Assembly (NCBI GenBank): GCA_963978895.1
Contig: OZ022243.1
Span: forward strand, 7,394,043-7,458,042
Length of the DNA: 64,000 bases
Origin: Erpobdella octoculata
Taxonomy: Eukaryota; Annelida; Clitellata; Hirudinida; Erpobdellidae
Direction of reading: 5' to 3'
The notes under the pieces are model-generated. The model did no database searches. It had not been told where the DNA came from and saw nothing but the letters and a program-made list of their open reading frames with translations. Both the position numbers and the translations under genes were made by a program. Positions 11,828-55,900 of the stretch are shown in pieces (within the stretch, counting starts at the first letter, position 1; every line of letters begins with the position of its first letter).

Positions 11828-13205
11828 CACTTTATTATTTTTGTACCTTTATATATATAATTCAGTAGCTCTGAAGTTTTGTTCAAAATTAAGTGTTATT
11901 TGATGGTGGTGATGAAAATACAAAAATTAATGCTTGGCAAGCACACGAAAAAATCAGCGAAAACTAAGTTGCCATTTGTAAGAGTATGCAATACTGTTTT
12001 ATTTATTTTATTGTTTTATTTACTAAGAGTTTTTAGTCGCCTAATAACAAAGGCGACGGTGTGAAATGTTATAAGGTTTAACGTTTATGATAATAAATGA
12101 GTTTTTAGAGAAGTTTTAAAATCAGTTGTTTTTCATTCCCTTGTGGAAGATGGTAAGCCGTTCCAAGCGATCAGGGCTGTAATATAAAAATAATTCGTTT
12201 TAATTAATTATGGCGAACGCTTGGAACAATTAGGTCACGACGAAATAATGTTGTGAAAAATATTTTTAGTGCGCATTGGTAGTTTGTGAGATACTCTGAA
12301 CGGAATAGAAAACTAGTGTTACTGAAAGAGGATCGGAGATATATGATCACCTGTTGATGCACCAATCACCAGGTAGGCTGCAGAGTGAAGGACACTAGTT
12401 TGTCTAGTTGGGGTTTAGGTTTCAATTTTTCGAACGTTCTGGTTTGAGATTGGGTTTTACGTTTTAAAGAGTTTGGGTACCTAACCAAGAAAAACCGGGT
12501 GGTACCGATGTTCGGGTTCGGGTCGGTTACCCATGACATTTCTACGGTTAGATATTAATACTAATAAATGCATTAGTTTTCTTTTGCTGTAAAATGTTTG
12601 GAAAACAATAATCTAAATTAAACGAGAATTCTGTTAATGTAATATAATCAGACCCACGGATAAACAGTGGCAGAGTTGGAGTTATTTGCATTCGGAGACA
12701 TGGTCTAACAAAAGCGCTCCAAGACGTTTGTAGGTACTTTTTTTGCAAAACTGTTGGCACCTCTTCGATTAGTATTTTGGCACTCCTTTCCAAATGACAC
12801 ACCTTGAAACCTTACCTATCTCCAATTGTGTAAACGTTAAAAAAGATATAGATGGTGATAATGACGACGAAAATGATTGTGACGATGACATAAATTAGCG
12901 ATTTATTTGGTTATTTACGGAGAACAAAACCAATTCTTAACCTAATGTTTGAACTATACGATGATGTCACCAATGTGTGATCAAAACAGTTCAAGTCCCA
13001 CTCCCGTGACAAATTAACGAATAATGGAACATTCGTAGGACACGACGAGGTTTGACAGTTACAAAAATGCTTTATCAGAAAGCCCCGGAAACAGTGAATT
13101 CAAAATATTTGCAATTAAAAAAATTTATTTGTCTTTGTTAAAATAAAAAAATTGATAACGAGCAAGTGAAACACACAAAAAAACATAAAAACAAAACAAA
13201 ATAAG
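11828..13205. other. Spacer, no gene recognised
   Basis: AT-rich. A weak GAT-rich patch with TTGTGACGATGACAT lies near 12840-12900 and resembles part of family C. No supported ORF was seen. Confidence 0.45.
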
Positions 13206-13209
13206 TTTG

Positions 13210-13431
13210 TCACACATTACAATAAAACCAAAATCCATGTTTTAATAGCATCATAGCATCTTTCCTCACAGGCCCTTTCAATCGTTTTTCGGTCCAATAC
13301 ATTTGACACTCATCTGAGCCTGGATGATTATGATGTAGATTAATGTTTCGAACAACATAGCAATTTCTTATTTTGTCATAGACAACATAGATCGTCATTT
13401 TGAATCCGCTTGCCAATATTGCCTGGTTCAT
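13210..13431 (-). pseudogene. Possible FAR1/ZSWIM-like transposase DNA-binding domain remnant
   Basis: A 73-codon minus-strand ORF reads FKMTIYVVYDKIRNCYVV then NLHHNHPGSDECQMYW. The spacing of the aromatic-rich strand before an HNHP motif resembles the N-terminal DNA-binding region of MULE-derived and ZSWIM-type proteins. No catalytic domain was found nearby, so it is a fragment at best. Confidence 0.35.
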
Positions 13432-13584
13432 TCTTGATTTTTTTTTCTATTCACTAAAATGCTTGCAGGTCTTTTTTGAATAATAATAATATTTTTACTT
13501 ATATTTAATTTTAACACTGTTGAAGAATAAAATAAAATTCAATTTGTAGAGCGCCGATGAACGCGACTGAGGAATAAATTGCCA

Positions 13585-13800
13585 TTGGAGAACATAGATT
13601 TGCACAGTTAACGCGGTGAAAACTGATTTAAAATGAAATGTTTTGAGATTAGCTTTGAATGCAACTATAGAAGCAGAGTTTCCAATATCAGCTGGTAGAG
13701 CATTTGAAACGCCGAAAAAACTTTGCAGCATTCATTTACTCGAGTTATGGGGCTGTGAATAAACAGAGTAATCTTAGAATAATTCTGGCGTAATGGAGTT
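13585..13800 (-). pseudogene. LINE ORF2 C-terminal fragment
   Basis: On the minus strand, ALPADIGNSASIVAFKANLK then TFHFKSVF resembles the conserved C-terminal tail of CR1/Jockey/RTE LINE proteins (consensus WNSLP..IR.A.S...FK..LK..LF). An upstream frame with [11 protein letters not shown] continues it, implying a frameshift near 13730. Short and broken. Confidence 0.5.
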
Positions 13801-13840
13801 GACAAAGGTATGTAGGGGAGGAGCAAAACCACATTGTTTA

Positions 13841-13896
13841 AATGGTGTGGCAATGCATAAAGGACATACATACATACAGACATTCATTTACATATA

Positions 13897-13990
<94 letters not shown>
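13841..13990 (+). repeat. Retroelement-like tail unit with expanded (TA)n (copy 1)
   Basis: The flank AATGGTGTGGCAATGCATAA leads to three ACAT units, then ACATTCATTT, then about 45 TA units. The same flank order occurs at 14466-14775, with the opposite repeat expanded. Confidence 0.75.
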
Positions 13991-13991
<1 letters not shown>

Positions 13992-14201
13992 TGGACGCAT
14001 GTTCGGTGAATGCCTTCAAAGATCAACTCGCTCTACTTTGATTGCAGTATAACTCGTCAGCACAGAGGGGCCTGATGCAGCACCTCTTCATCAATCATAC
14101 ATGCTATTATAATGACTATTTAATTATTATTGTTTTTTTTTTGTTCTGTCTTATTTGTGATTTTGAATGTATGTATTGATAACTGAATAAACAAACTCAA
14201 A

Positions 14202-14358
<157 letters not shown>

Positions 14359-14465
14359 CCCGCTTGTTCAACCGCTCATTTTGTGACGGATTTTAATTTT
14401 TTTTTATCTATATTTGATTCCCCTTGACTCTCAAGGTTGTGTGAAAATTTCATTACGATCGGATG

Positions 14466-14775
14466 AATGGTGTAGCAATGCATAAATAACATACATATAT
14501 ACATACATATATACATACATACATACATACATACATACATACATACATACATACATACATACATACATACATACATACATACATACATACATACATACAT
14601 ACATACATACATACATACATACATACATACATACATACATACATACATACATACATACATACATACATACATACATACATACATACATACATACATACAT
14701 ACATACATACATACATACATACATACATACATACATTCATACATACAAACATTCATTTTTATATATATATAGATT
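14466..14775 (+). repeat. Retroelement-like tail unit with expanded (ACAT)n (copy 2)
   Basis: GAATGGTGTAGCAATGCATAA leads to about 60 ACAT units, then AAACATTCATTTT and only about five TA units ending TATATATAGATT. The sequence upstream (TGAAAATTTCATTACGATCG) looks like the 3' end of a retroelement whose tail became the microsatellite. Confidence 0.75.
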
Positions 14776-15735
14776 ATGTGTGTCGAATAAATTGTATTGG
14801 TTTTTTAAATAAAAGTATTTCGAAATATGTATTTTGTATTTTGGTATTTTAAAAACCATAGAAAATTATTTGGTATTTTAGTTTTTTTAATACTTTTAAA
14901 AATTATTTTAGTTTTTGGTATTTTAAATACCTTGAGGTCAGTATTTTGCCCACTTCTGGTACGAATACAGCACTAACTTTCCAATGTCAACGTTTTCAAC
15001 AAAAACACCTCCAACTAAAGCAGAGCAAAAGATTAAATGCCAGCTCAGAGTTTGCTCGATAGGATGCGTTCGACACGGGATCAGCTAGCGTTGCCTCAGC
15101 ATTTAGATCCATTATGTTATGTCCAGATAAACCTTTTCTAACATAAATTAAAGAAAATCAACAAAATCTTTGAAAGACGTCTCATTAATACAAAACAATG
15201 AAATTAGTTTGGTGCCCGCCCGAGGTTCACTCATTATGGCTCTGAGTTTAATTAATTGATGTGCTTTAAATTAAAAATGTTATCATGTGACTTTTAAAAA
15301 AACATTTTACAGTAAAATCTAAGATAAAAATACGTAAAAGCATTAGCTATAAAAAAACGTGATACTTTTTTAAACCGAATTACAGTACAAGTTCATGGTC
15401 TACCTTTAAAAGTAGCTGTTGATAAAAAATTGTCAGCAGTTTTTCGCTTTGTAAGCAGTTTGGCACTTTCAAGCGAATGAACATTCCCAACAGTGACTAT
15501 ATCAACAGTCTTGGGCACTGGCAGTACTTGTTCAGTTGTTCAGGCAAAAAGTTGATTATTTTTCAACACTGTTGGCAGGCCTCCTTTTCAAAATAAAAAA
15601 AAAACCTGGGTTCCATATGTACTCGCTAATATTGACATCAAGATTTGAATATCAATTAAAGCGTTTGGCAATGAACCGAGTCTATCCTTTGGCAATAATG
15701 CATGAATTTTCATTACATGTAACACTTTCAGCTCA
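14776..15735. other. AT-rich spacer with one family C fragment
   Basis: AAAAACACCTCCAACTAAAG at 15001 is a family C block. Nothing else was recognised. Confidence 0.45.
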
Positions 15736-15739
15736 ATTA

Positions 15740-16206
15740 CTTCCGCTCAATTTCTTTATTTAAGCTGTTAGTAAGGTATTCGAAATTTTGAAAAACAAAA
15801 TACTTTTTTATAAATATTTAAATGCTTAATAAAAATCTATTTTCTTTTCAAATTAATTATACATATTTTGAGAACGTATTTTTTGAATAAGTTGTTTTTT
15901 TTAATTCGTCTTCTGAACACTTGTGTTTAAAACACTTGTTGTAATGATGACTTGAAAATTTATCATTAGCTTTTAGCTTAACAGTATTTAAAAAACACCT
16001 CTGACTAGTGAAATGCCAACATACAAGAGTAGTCGCCATAAACGGAATAACGCCGCGTTTTTAGTCAATGAGAAACATAGATTTGAGAGTTTTTGCCACT
16101 TAAGTTTAGTGCTTAAGCTCTGTTATTTGTAACAATTTGCTCAACACGTTTTTTGATTTAGCAATTTTATATTCTGAAAATTAAACAATTTTTATTGTCT
16201 TCATTA

Positions 16207-16255
<49 letters not shown>

Positions 16256-16279
16256 GTGATGGTGATGGTGATGATGAAA

Positions 16280-16344
<65 letters not shown>

Positions 16345-17610
16345 GAAACACCACCAACTAGCGCAGTGAAAAAGAATAAAACCAAGTTGAAACGCACGTC
16401 AGCACTCAACTCCGCCTTGCTAATTGCGAGCCAGTCCCAAGCCTGGAGAAAGGAGGAGGGAAAAGTAAAAATGATCAAATTATGATCCACGACAGGAAGT
16501 ACTTAAGTGCTTCCTACATACAGCCATTAGAGTCTTAAAACACCTGGTGTAAAGGACTATCAACTATTATAAATAAAAAAAAACGTCAGCGCTCTACGGT
16601 ACACTCTGTGAAACTTATTGTGCTCGCAAATTTTAGCATATAATGTGTATTACCAGCAGTGAATTAAAAAGTAAAACGAGCTAAAAAAGATGCGACATAG
16701 TACTTTGCAAGAAAAAAACAAGTCAACTGATTTTTCATTAATTACGGGACATCAATAGCTCTTCTGGTTTAACAACTGTTACATTCCTATTTCCACCTGA
16801 CTCGATAGCTCAAGCTCCTATTTCCAACTGATTCGATAACTTGAGCAGGGTCAGTTTTAGGAGGAAAGAAGAGCATCTGAGGTGTTTTGACACGCTCACA
16901 AGACCATGGGGAAAATCAACAAAGTCGAAAGCATAACAAGTAAGCCTTAAAAACCAGCTTTTCTCCCACAAATTCCTTACATTTCTGAATATGCCAGTTT
17001 TTTATTTATTAAAAAAAAATCTGTTTAAATTACATTTTTAATGTATATATGTAAAATGATAATTGATTGTATTTGATTTGATTTTGTTTTACAACAAGGA
17101 TAATTTTTATTTTAAATTAAAAAAAAATTTCAAAAAATTTCAAACTTCAATAGAATGATGAGGAACAATCCAATATTTTAAATTTCAGATCGATTGGATG
17201 ACGTGAAGCTAGTTAAATTTCATTTCAGGTTTTTTTATTTGTTGTGAAATAATCGAATAAAGAGTATTTTTATGTGTTATTTTTTCGATTTCATGAATCA
17301 TTTATTGTTCTTTTCATTTGCAAATTGCTTCTGTTTTCATGTGCAAACAGGCTGTATGATGAATCTTATCTTGTTTCAAAAATCTCATACAACACATGAT
17401 AAAGCCATTTGAAGTTTTGCCGTAAAGCAGCTTGAAAAAAAATTTTTGTGCGTCCTAGCTTGAAAAAATAATTACAAACTAATCTTGCAAACAGATTGAT
17501 TTTCTAAATATCCCAATTTTTCAATCATAAGTCTTAATCCCAACAAACCAAGATAAATTAATTTAATAGGCCAGTTATTGAAAAACATCACGTAGTTGTG
17601 GCTGAAATGA
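15740..17610 (+). repeat. Large duplicated segment, copy 2 (rotated)
   Basis: 15740-15920 corresponds to 8530-8700, and 16085-17610 corresponds to parts of 6090-8510. About 0.9 kb of the copy-1 sequence is absent between these blocks. The (GAT)n array at 16206-16343 lies at the place of the longer array in copy 1. The order of the blocks is rotated relative to copy 1. Confidence 0.8.
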
Positions 17611-18334
17611 TAGACCTCTCTTGTACAACAAAATTTCTCATTAGTTGCACAGCACGATTTGTGCCTCAATCATAAACTAGTTATTAAATCGTTGTGGTTT
17701 TTTTCTGAATAATTTATTTTTAGGGTTGGCTGGTTTTTAAAATGACAATTTTTTGAATTTATTTATGTAAACATGTGACGGGAAGTTAGTTAAATTTCAT
17801 TTTCAAGAAAGCAAGCAAGCATTCAAGCAAGCAAGCAAGACCGGCGGTGAAGTTAATATAAGGGATTTGAGAATGTGTAGCTCCAATTTTAATTAATATA
17901 TATTTAATTTCAACAACAATCTACAAATATTAATAATTTTAGCCGAGTTTCACGTGGAAGAAGTTGAGAAAATGCAAGCCAGAAGTTTTTTATTAAGAGT
18001 TTTTTTGTACCTGTAAAGTTTCCACAGGATTCAAGTGCAATGCGACTTTTATCCTACTATATTACTGATTACACCAAGAATGACTTTTTTTTCAGTGAAT
18101 AAATTCAAATAAATAACAAAAAGTAGTATTTTTATAAGATATTCTCAAAATTATTGTTTTGTTTTTGATAACATTTACAAGCTATTTGTGTCAAAAACAT
18201 GTCTAAATTTTTATTTTATTTTTGTTTTGCTAGAATATTAGTATGTGTTTGAAATTATTTGACAAATAAACAAAAACATATTGACAACCAAAAACATCAA
18301 ATTGTTGAAAAAATATATTTTTTTCTACAATGAT
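17611..18334. other. AT-rich spacer with a family B unit
   Basis: 17770-17870 carries GGAAGTTAGTTAAATTTCAT, repeated CAAGCAAG, and GGCGGTGAAGTTAATATAAG, the family B signature. No gene was seen. Confidence 0.45.
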
Positions 18335-18612
18335 AAAAGTAGTTATGCTATCATCCTGTCGTCGTTGGTTCAAATCTCAGTCACGGCGAGGCGTAATTCC
18401 GTTGAGCAAGGAATTCACTCACACTGCTCGGGCCAACTCAACCTTTCATCCTTCACTGGTCGATGAATGAGTACCAGTTTCACGACTGGATGTAATAGGT
18501 TTCGGCACATCCCAGTTTCGCATACACGTGTGATCCCATATGCACAAGCAGTTCCCGGCGCTGCTGAAGTGTATTACACGAAGTGGCATCCTAATGGCAT
18601 GACCTTTATTTT
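18335..18612 (+). mobile_element. tRNA-related SINE candidate
   Basis: GTTGGTTCAAATCTCAGTCA contains a good Pol III B box (GGTTCAAATC), but no convincing A box was found upstream. It is followed by TGAGCAAGGAATTCACTCAC, a CACTGCTCGG block and ATGAATGAGTACCAG. That order resembles the conserved central cores of metazoan SINE superfamilies. The body is markedly more GC-rich than its surroundings. Confidence 0.5.
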
Positions 18613-19735
18613 TTACCGTTACCTTTTACTCAAATAAAACACAACACAATGCAACACACTTTTAATTTTTTTTTTTTCAATATCTCTTTTCGACTTTGGT
18701 ACTCCCGTTTTTCGACAAATCAAAATTTAATTACAATTGTATTTGTTCGTCAAACATAAAAAACAATGATTAAAATATTTCATCTTTAAATATATACTTA
18801 TGCTTATGAAAACATTGGTGAAGCACGTCCTTAAACAAGGGAACGATTTTGGAAAATAAAACAAATTTTGGTATTGGAACTAGCACAGGTGTGTTAAAAT
18901 TGTAAGCAAAAGTAAGAAATAACAATAAACCAACCTAATCAGTAGAAATATTTTACAAAATAATTTTTGAATGTTTTACTTTCATTAATCAATAGATAAA
19001 TTAAAACTAATGGAAGAACAGTTTTTATTCTTTTCATTAGTTCACCAATTTTTTGCTTTAAATCTTTGTTGAAATAATTTAACTTTCAAGTTAAAAAATG
19101 AACACATTGCAACATTCAAATATTAATTTGATTTATATCCTTTTATCACAATAGTGACTAGAAATTTCAGCATCAAATAAGAAAATGCACGATTTGAGCA
19201 GATACAATTGGTTGTAAATATATCAACAAATTTACGTATCAAGATAGTTAACAGGTGCAAATATTTAATAAATTTTCGTGTATAAAAATATTGGCACATC
19301 CTCGTATAAAATTTCTTAAATTTACAAAACAAATTCATGCAGATGACGACTACATCTATAAATCGATTCAGTTCAAATATAAAGGAGAAAAGCCGTATAC
19401 AGCAAACCACTTCAAACGATAACGAAGAACAATTCAGCAACAATTCTCAAACACCAAAGCTAAACACATTTTAGTGAAAAGAAAAAAAATTAAAAAAGAA
19501 GAAAATCTGAAAGAATTTATGATCGAATCCAAAACACGGCCTCAAGCAAAGCATCGCATAAAACAAAAATAAATCTACAAAAAAATAGAAATAAGATTTT
19601 TTCATGTCTGCTGTTTTGACAACCAGAGGTTCAAAGGTCAGGTTTTCACAGAGAAGGAGGTTTTATCACATATCTACAAATTTCAAATTGTGTATTTAAA
19701 TTATTTTATTGATAAATACAAATAAAAAAAAATTT
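18613..19735. other. AT-rich spacer, no gene seen
   Basis: No supported coding sequence or repeat. Confidence 0.45.
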
Positions 19736-19797
19736 AAAGTGGGTGACGATTTCGAGAAAGTAAGAAACTATCAAAATCCATCCATAAAAACACTTTT

Positions 19798-20025
19798 TTG
19801 GAAAAAGGGGTTATCAACCAAGACCCCTTTTTAGATGCGCCAATGCTTAGAAACGATAAAAGCGCCGACGATGACGATGTCAAATCCGTTAAACTGCCGT
19901 GCATTCTCTATGCGACAGAGTTGACTAGCCACTCAAATGGATTGCGTGCACTCGTGATGCTGTACAATCGACCGGACGCTCCCGAGTACACACTGGTTTG
20001 CCAGGATATCCTCGAGAAAAGCTAG
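19798..20025 (+). CDS. Unclassified short ORF of coding-like composition
   Basis: A 75-codon open frame beginning at TTG; no ATG start precedes the body. It includes NQDPFLDAPMLRND and LPCILYATELTSHSNGLRAL, and ends in VCQDILEKS and a stop. The frame stays open upstream to about 19747. Base composition is more GC-rich than the surroundings, which is unusual here. It could be a terminal exon, a transposon ORF fragment, or chance. I do not recognise a family. Confidence 0.25.
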   Translation: MEKGVINQDPFLDAPMLRNDKSADDDDVKSVKLPCILYATELTSHSNGLRALVMLYNRPDAPEYTLVCQDILEKS

Positions 20026-20174
20026 ATAACGGCAGTGAATTGTTGCAAAAAAACAAAGTTAATGACAATTTCGTGCGCGTCTGTAACAAGACAATTGTTC
20101 TCCATGAGTAATGACAATTACATAACATAAGATAGCTATCTCCAAACAGTATAAGTAGGAAACGCATGCCATTA

Positions 20175-20334
20175 CGAATACGGTATATTAATGCACAATA
20201 CCATAACGAATACGGTATATTAATGCACAATACCATAACAAATACGGTATATTAATGCACACTACCATAACTAATATGGTATATTAATGCCCAATACCAG
20301 AACGAAAACGGTATATTGAGGCACCATACATTAG
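20175..20334. repeat. 32-bp tandem repeat, five units
   Basis: Unit starts at 20175, 20207, 20239, 20271 and 20303 give an exact 32-bp period. Each unit holds GGTATATTAATGCACAATACC, whose ends (GGTAT and ATACC) are inverted repeats, so each unit can form a small hairpin. Confidence 0.9.
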
Positions 20335-20417
20335 CGACCCATGTATTAAACCACCACTTTCACAGAGTATCAGGTGTGGTCTTACATGATTGGGACTGTA
20401 TCTGTTTACAGGGCCGT

Positions 20418-21340
20418 ATTTAGAAGGGGCGTTAAACGTTCAAACCCTTCCGAAATAGTGGAACAATTTTAAATAGCAAGAGAAAGAAAGTTGTCAAAGT
20501 TATAAGGCTAGCAGGATAAGCTGTCCTAAAATGGAGAAAAAGAAGTTAATATGCCAATATAAAAAACTGTCCTGCTCATGATAAATGTTTGGTTTTAAAT
20601 AATCAACGTGGGAGAGATCAGATGTTCTTTAAAAAAGAAAAAGAAAACTTATGAAAAGCATCATTCAGTGTGGAGCTTTAACGAATCATTGCTTCCTGAT
20701 TCAAGGCTTTTGAGTGCTGATTTTTTGTGGCAACAAAAAAGAAAAAAATAATAAAAAAAGATTTTTTTTAAAACAACACTTATATAGAGATGTACTAAAA
20801 ATTTAAAATACTTATTCGGCACGTTTCAAGGTTTTTATGCTGTCCAGAGTAATCATTAAAAATATGGATAATGCATTTTTATAATATCAACATTTGCTTT
20901 TTGTATTAAAAAATTTGATCTCTGTAAGAGTTACAGGCTTAAAAATATCTGGGCCCAACCCTCAATGCCGAACCCATAGTGTTGCCACTGATTTGTAAAT
21001 TGATGTACAATGGTGCCTCTCATTATCTAACGTAGAAATACAATAAAAAAGATATGTAGATTGGGTTTAGAGGAGAGTTAGGCAATGAGGAACGCAGTAA
21101 AACCGATCCGTCACAACAAATTACCGGAAGATATACTCCTAAATAGAGATGGATATTACTTGATCGTGTTTATTTGTTCGAAATACAAAAAAAACAACCA
21201 GAATAAAAATAAACTCACATAATGTCATCAAGTTGAAGCTGAATGTCACTGTTTGGGTTAATGATGACATATGATACATTTTCTCTACTGTTCACCAGAC
21301 TGCCTGCATGACGTAATTTATCAACTCAACATACATTATA
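20418..21340. other. Spacer with one hAT-like terminus
   Basis: CAGGGCCGTATTTAGAAGG at about 20418 resembles a hAT-type terminal repeat (CAGGG.CGG.TTTAG). No matching opposite end was found. The rest is AT-rich without a supported gene. Confidence 0.3.
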
Positions 21341-21354
21341 ACACATTCTCGATG

Positions 21355-22015
21355 TATGCATGCTAGCAATTTCGCTTAACGGGGGGATCAGCAGAGTCAC
21401 CTGTTGATAAAATGAGTGCGTGCAGGCGTGCAATAAAATTATTACCGAATTGCAAGGCTGAAAGGTGGAATTGCAATTGCAAAATGATCTACACTGGACC
21501 CTCGATATTTAACGCGTGTGGATAAAGCACGGATTCGGTTATAACGCGGATTGGAAGATGGATGCCAAAAAATGCAGACTATGCTTTGTGATTCACTATA
21601 ACACGGATTGGATATAGCGGGAATTTGGCGTTGGACCCGAAAATCCGCTTAATAATGATATTCAACCCACCAGCGCATAGCGTTCCTTTTTAAGGACATT
21701 TGTTCAAAATTTAATAAAAAAAAATGTTTCTGGGCTGTTTGAAATTGTTTTTACCATTATATGTTTAGAAATAGTTTATCTTTGCTGGCATATTTTTATT
21801 TATTTTTTATCTGCGATTTTGTAAAATTTGTTTTTGTTGACAGTTGTCCATGTGTAATTTTTTGACATTTTACACGTTTCATAACTTTCACCAAATTTGT
21901 TATTTCTATTTTTCTTGTTTATATGTTACGTCAAATAAATATATCCAAATCATGAAAATATTTTTAGTCATGCATTTAAGGGTTAAAAAATCCGTCATTT
22001 TTGACCGCTCTAAGC
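21355..22015 (+). repeat. Dispersed repeat family A copy split by an insertion
   Basis: GCTAGCAATTTCGCTTAACG (about 21363) and TCCGTCATTTTTGACCGC (about 21991) are the two ends of family A. In other copies they are about 200 bp apart; here they are about 630 bp apart. The interval contains a candidate pogo-like element at 21487-21660. Confidence 0.55.
21487..21660. mobile_element. Possible pogo/Tigger-like terminal sequence
   Basis: CACTGGACCCTCGATATTTAACGC then GGTTATAACGCGGATTGG resembles pogo/Tigger termini (CAGT..A.CCTCG.TATAACG). A partial inverted counterpart, ATTTGGCGTTGGACCCG, is near 21640. No ORF was seen. Confidence 0.4.
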
Positions 22016-22052
22016 TATAAGCTATTTCTAGCATATAAAATGATTTACTTAC

Positions 22053-52958
<30,906 letters not shown>

Positions 52959-55900
52959 TCAGTCTTCAAGCAGGAGCATGAATTCATCTCTGAGATTGTT
53001 ATTCGTACAATATGAGAACATGTAATCGCTCAATCTCTCCTCCATATTGTGACCCATCAGATCTTTCCTCGTTATCACCCCAATCACCTGGTTCCTTTCG
53101 TTCACCACGGTCATGTGACGCAGTCCGAGAGTTCTGAATATGATGTAGGTCCTCTGCAGGGAAAACTTGCCCGGGACGCTTATAGCTGATTGGTTGACGT
53201 AAGGAGCCTGTAACGTTTAGAAATAAGTTATTAAAAACGTAAATACATTCATGATTAATAGAATAAATATAAAATCAAATCCTGAATTTTCAATAAATTC
53301 AAACCAAAATCTCAAACATCCTTTAAATCATAAATATTGGTGGACATACAAAAACAAATTTTTCTAAAAGAAAAATAAAAAATAAAAAGCATTCTGCATT
53401 CAACGATCCGAAATATTTCTCCCAAGCTTGTAATTCTAATACTCATTAGAATGCACTCGCATTACAAAACTAAATACATCTGAATTGCAAATTGCCATAA
53501 AAGTTACTTCGTTTAGGCTTAATTGTCGAACATGAATTTAAAAGAAAAATTTTTTTTTTTAAAACCACTCAATTGGTTAGTCAAAACTTGAAGTTATGTA
53601 TGATTAAGAACTGATTCAACATGGGTTATATATGAATGATGCAACACTTATAACAAAATGAGTCACTTGAGCAAGTAAAAATATTGCTAAAGAGCAAAAC
53701 AAATTATTGAATAAATGTAATTGAATCGTATTTTTAATTCCAAATTAACACAAATTATTCTAATAAGCAGCAAATTATTTTAAAAAAATAAGAAAACTTA
53801 CAAGATCAATATAAAGATCTTTGTAATCAGAATTCTGAGTGTAATTAAGCAGCATTTCTTCAATAACATCGGGATTCTCTAACTTATCGAGAGTCAGCTG
53901 CAAATACAAAATCATACAAAATAATCTAATCGCAACCAACTATAAAAAATTAAAATGCATAACAACCAATTTGTCTGAGTGATGAATACAAAAAACAATA
54001 AAAAAAAACTAACGGATAGATAATCGATCATCGGGGACGATGAATCATCTTCAAGACTGACAAATGCATCGACACATTTCATTATCACCGTTAATTGTAA
54101 CCTGCCATCATTTAAACGAATTTATTATTCGTCGATGTATTAAAGTAAAAACAAAAAAATCACAAATATATTTTTATATTTATAATAATTTAAATAATTT
54201 CCACCCCAAAAGGGAAAGAAATGATACCTCAGGAAGGAGAAAATTCAATGTAGGCTTAAAACAGTTTACAAGAATATGTCAAATCATAAAAATATTCCAC
54301 CACTAACCCACCTAACCCATCTGCCTGCCCAACCAATCACTCATATGCAAAGACACTCACCTATCTGCCTATTCACCCACCCATTCATTCATCTACTAAT
54401 CAACCACTCACCCACCCATCTTCCTACCCACCTGTCTATTCACCCTTCCACTCATTCATCCACTACTCACATACACACCTACCCATCCACTAATTTTCTC
54501 ACCTATTAATGAAACCAAAAAAGACCTCCTCTCCATTTGATGATTTTTTAACAACAGGAAATCCTCCGTGCGAGGTATTGAGAAGAAGTTCGGAAACGTA
54601 AACAACGTTTTCTTTCGCATGAATAACAACTGGAGGACGAGCCATTATGTCTTTTGCACAGAACAACTCCAGGTTCGTTCTGACAGATTTAAATAATAAC
54701 AATCATCATCATCATCATCATATGAGTTTCAATAAATATTTATAAATTAAATGTCTTATAGTACTTTCACTTCATATAATGTGACAACATAACACAGTTT
54801 ATTGCAAGATGCAGAAAATACTATAAAAAAAACTTTGACAATCATAAAATGATATAAAATAATAGACCAAGAAATCTAATAAAAATCTAAAAATTAATTA
54901 AAATTTTCCAACAAAATTTTGTAATGTGATAAGTTTTTTAATTTATTTTTTAAATAATATTTTATATCAAGCCACGAAACCACCCTATTATCATACATAC
55001 TTCTTTCCAGCAACATGGACAACAGGTTCAGGATGTAAGTAAGGAATGCACTTGTGTTCCAGTAGGGCGAGATAATACGGGTGAGTAAAAAAGTCGCCAA
55101 CCCATTTCGACACCATTATTGAAGCCATGATCGGGAGTAGAAATTGAACGTCATTTGTCATTTCTATCTGATAACGTACCAATTGAATATTTTAAAAATA
55201 ATAATAATAATAATGATAATAATAATAATAATAAAAATAATAATAATTATTACTATTATTATTATAACAGGATCAGAAATAAATGATACAACCAATAAAC
55301 TGCAGTATTTAGCTGTAATTTAATGACGCACCATGATTACAGCCAATGACATCGTGAGTCTTGAAACGCCCCCAAAAAAGCTGGCAGCACCGACCAATGC
55401 AAACGCACCAGGATCCATCCAGGACCAATAAGATCCCTCCAGTGAATGAATTCCAAATATAGACACCAATACCAAGCCGATGATCCTTCCATACAAACCA
55501 CCAATGAATCTGAAGATAAATTTTAAGGTAACCACATTAAAAACTTTTTTAATCAGGTAATAATTAAAATTAAATTTTTATTAATTCCTGAATAAATAAT
55601 AGACTATATTATTTATAAATATAATGAACTATAATATTTACAAATCTAATAAACTCTATTATTTATAAATATAATAAACTATATTATTTATAAATATAAT
55701 AAACTATATTATTTATAAATATAATATACTATATTATTTATATATATAATAAATTATATTATTAATAAACACAATAAACCAACAGCATGGGCACGAGAAT
55801 TCCACTGGCCACGTAAGTCCCGGACGCCCACGCGGCCATGAAGAAATAAAAGATCAAAGTGATGAGAAGAGAGAGAAATGAAAACTGCAAGTGAGTATTT

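Noticed and set aside
18335..18612. A true tRNA gene
   Set aside because: A B box is present but there is no convincing A box at the right distance and no foldable acceptor stem; a SINE remnant fits better.
20175..20334. CRISPR-like array of 32-bp units
   Set aside because: Units are contiguous without unique spacers, there are no cas genes, and the sequence is clearly from an animal.
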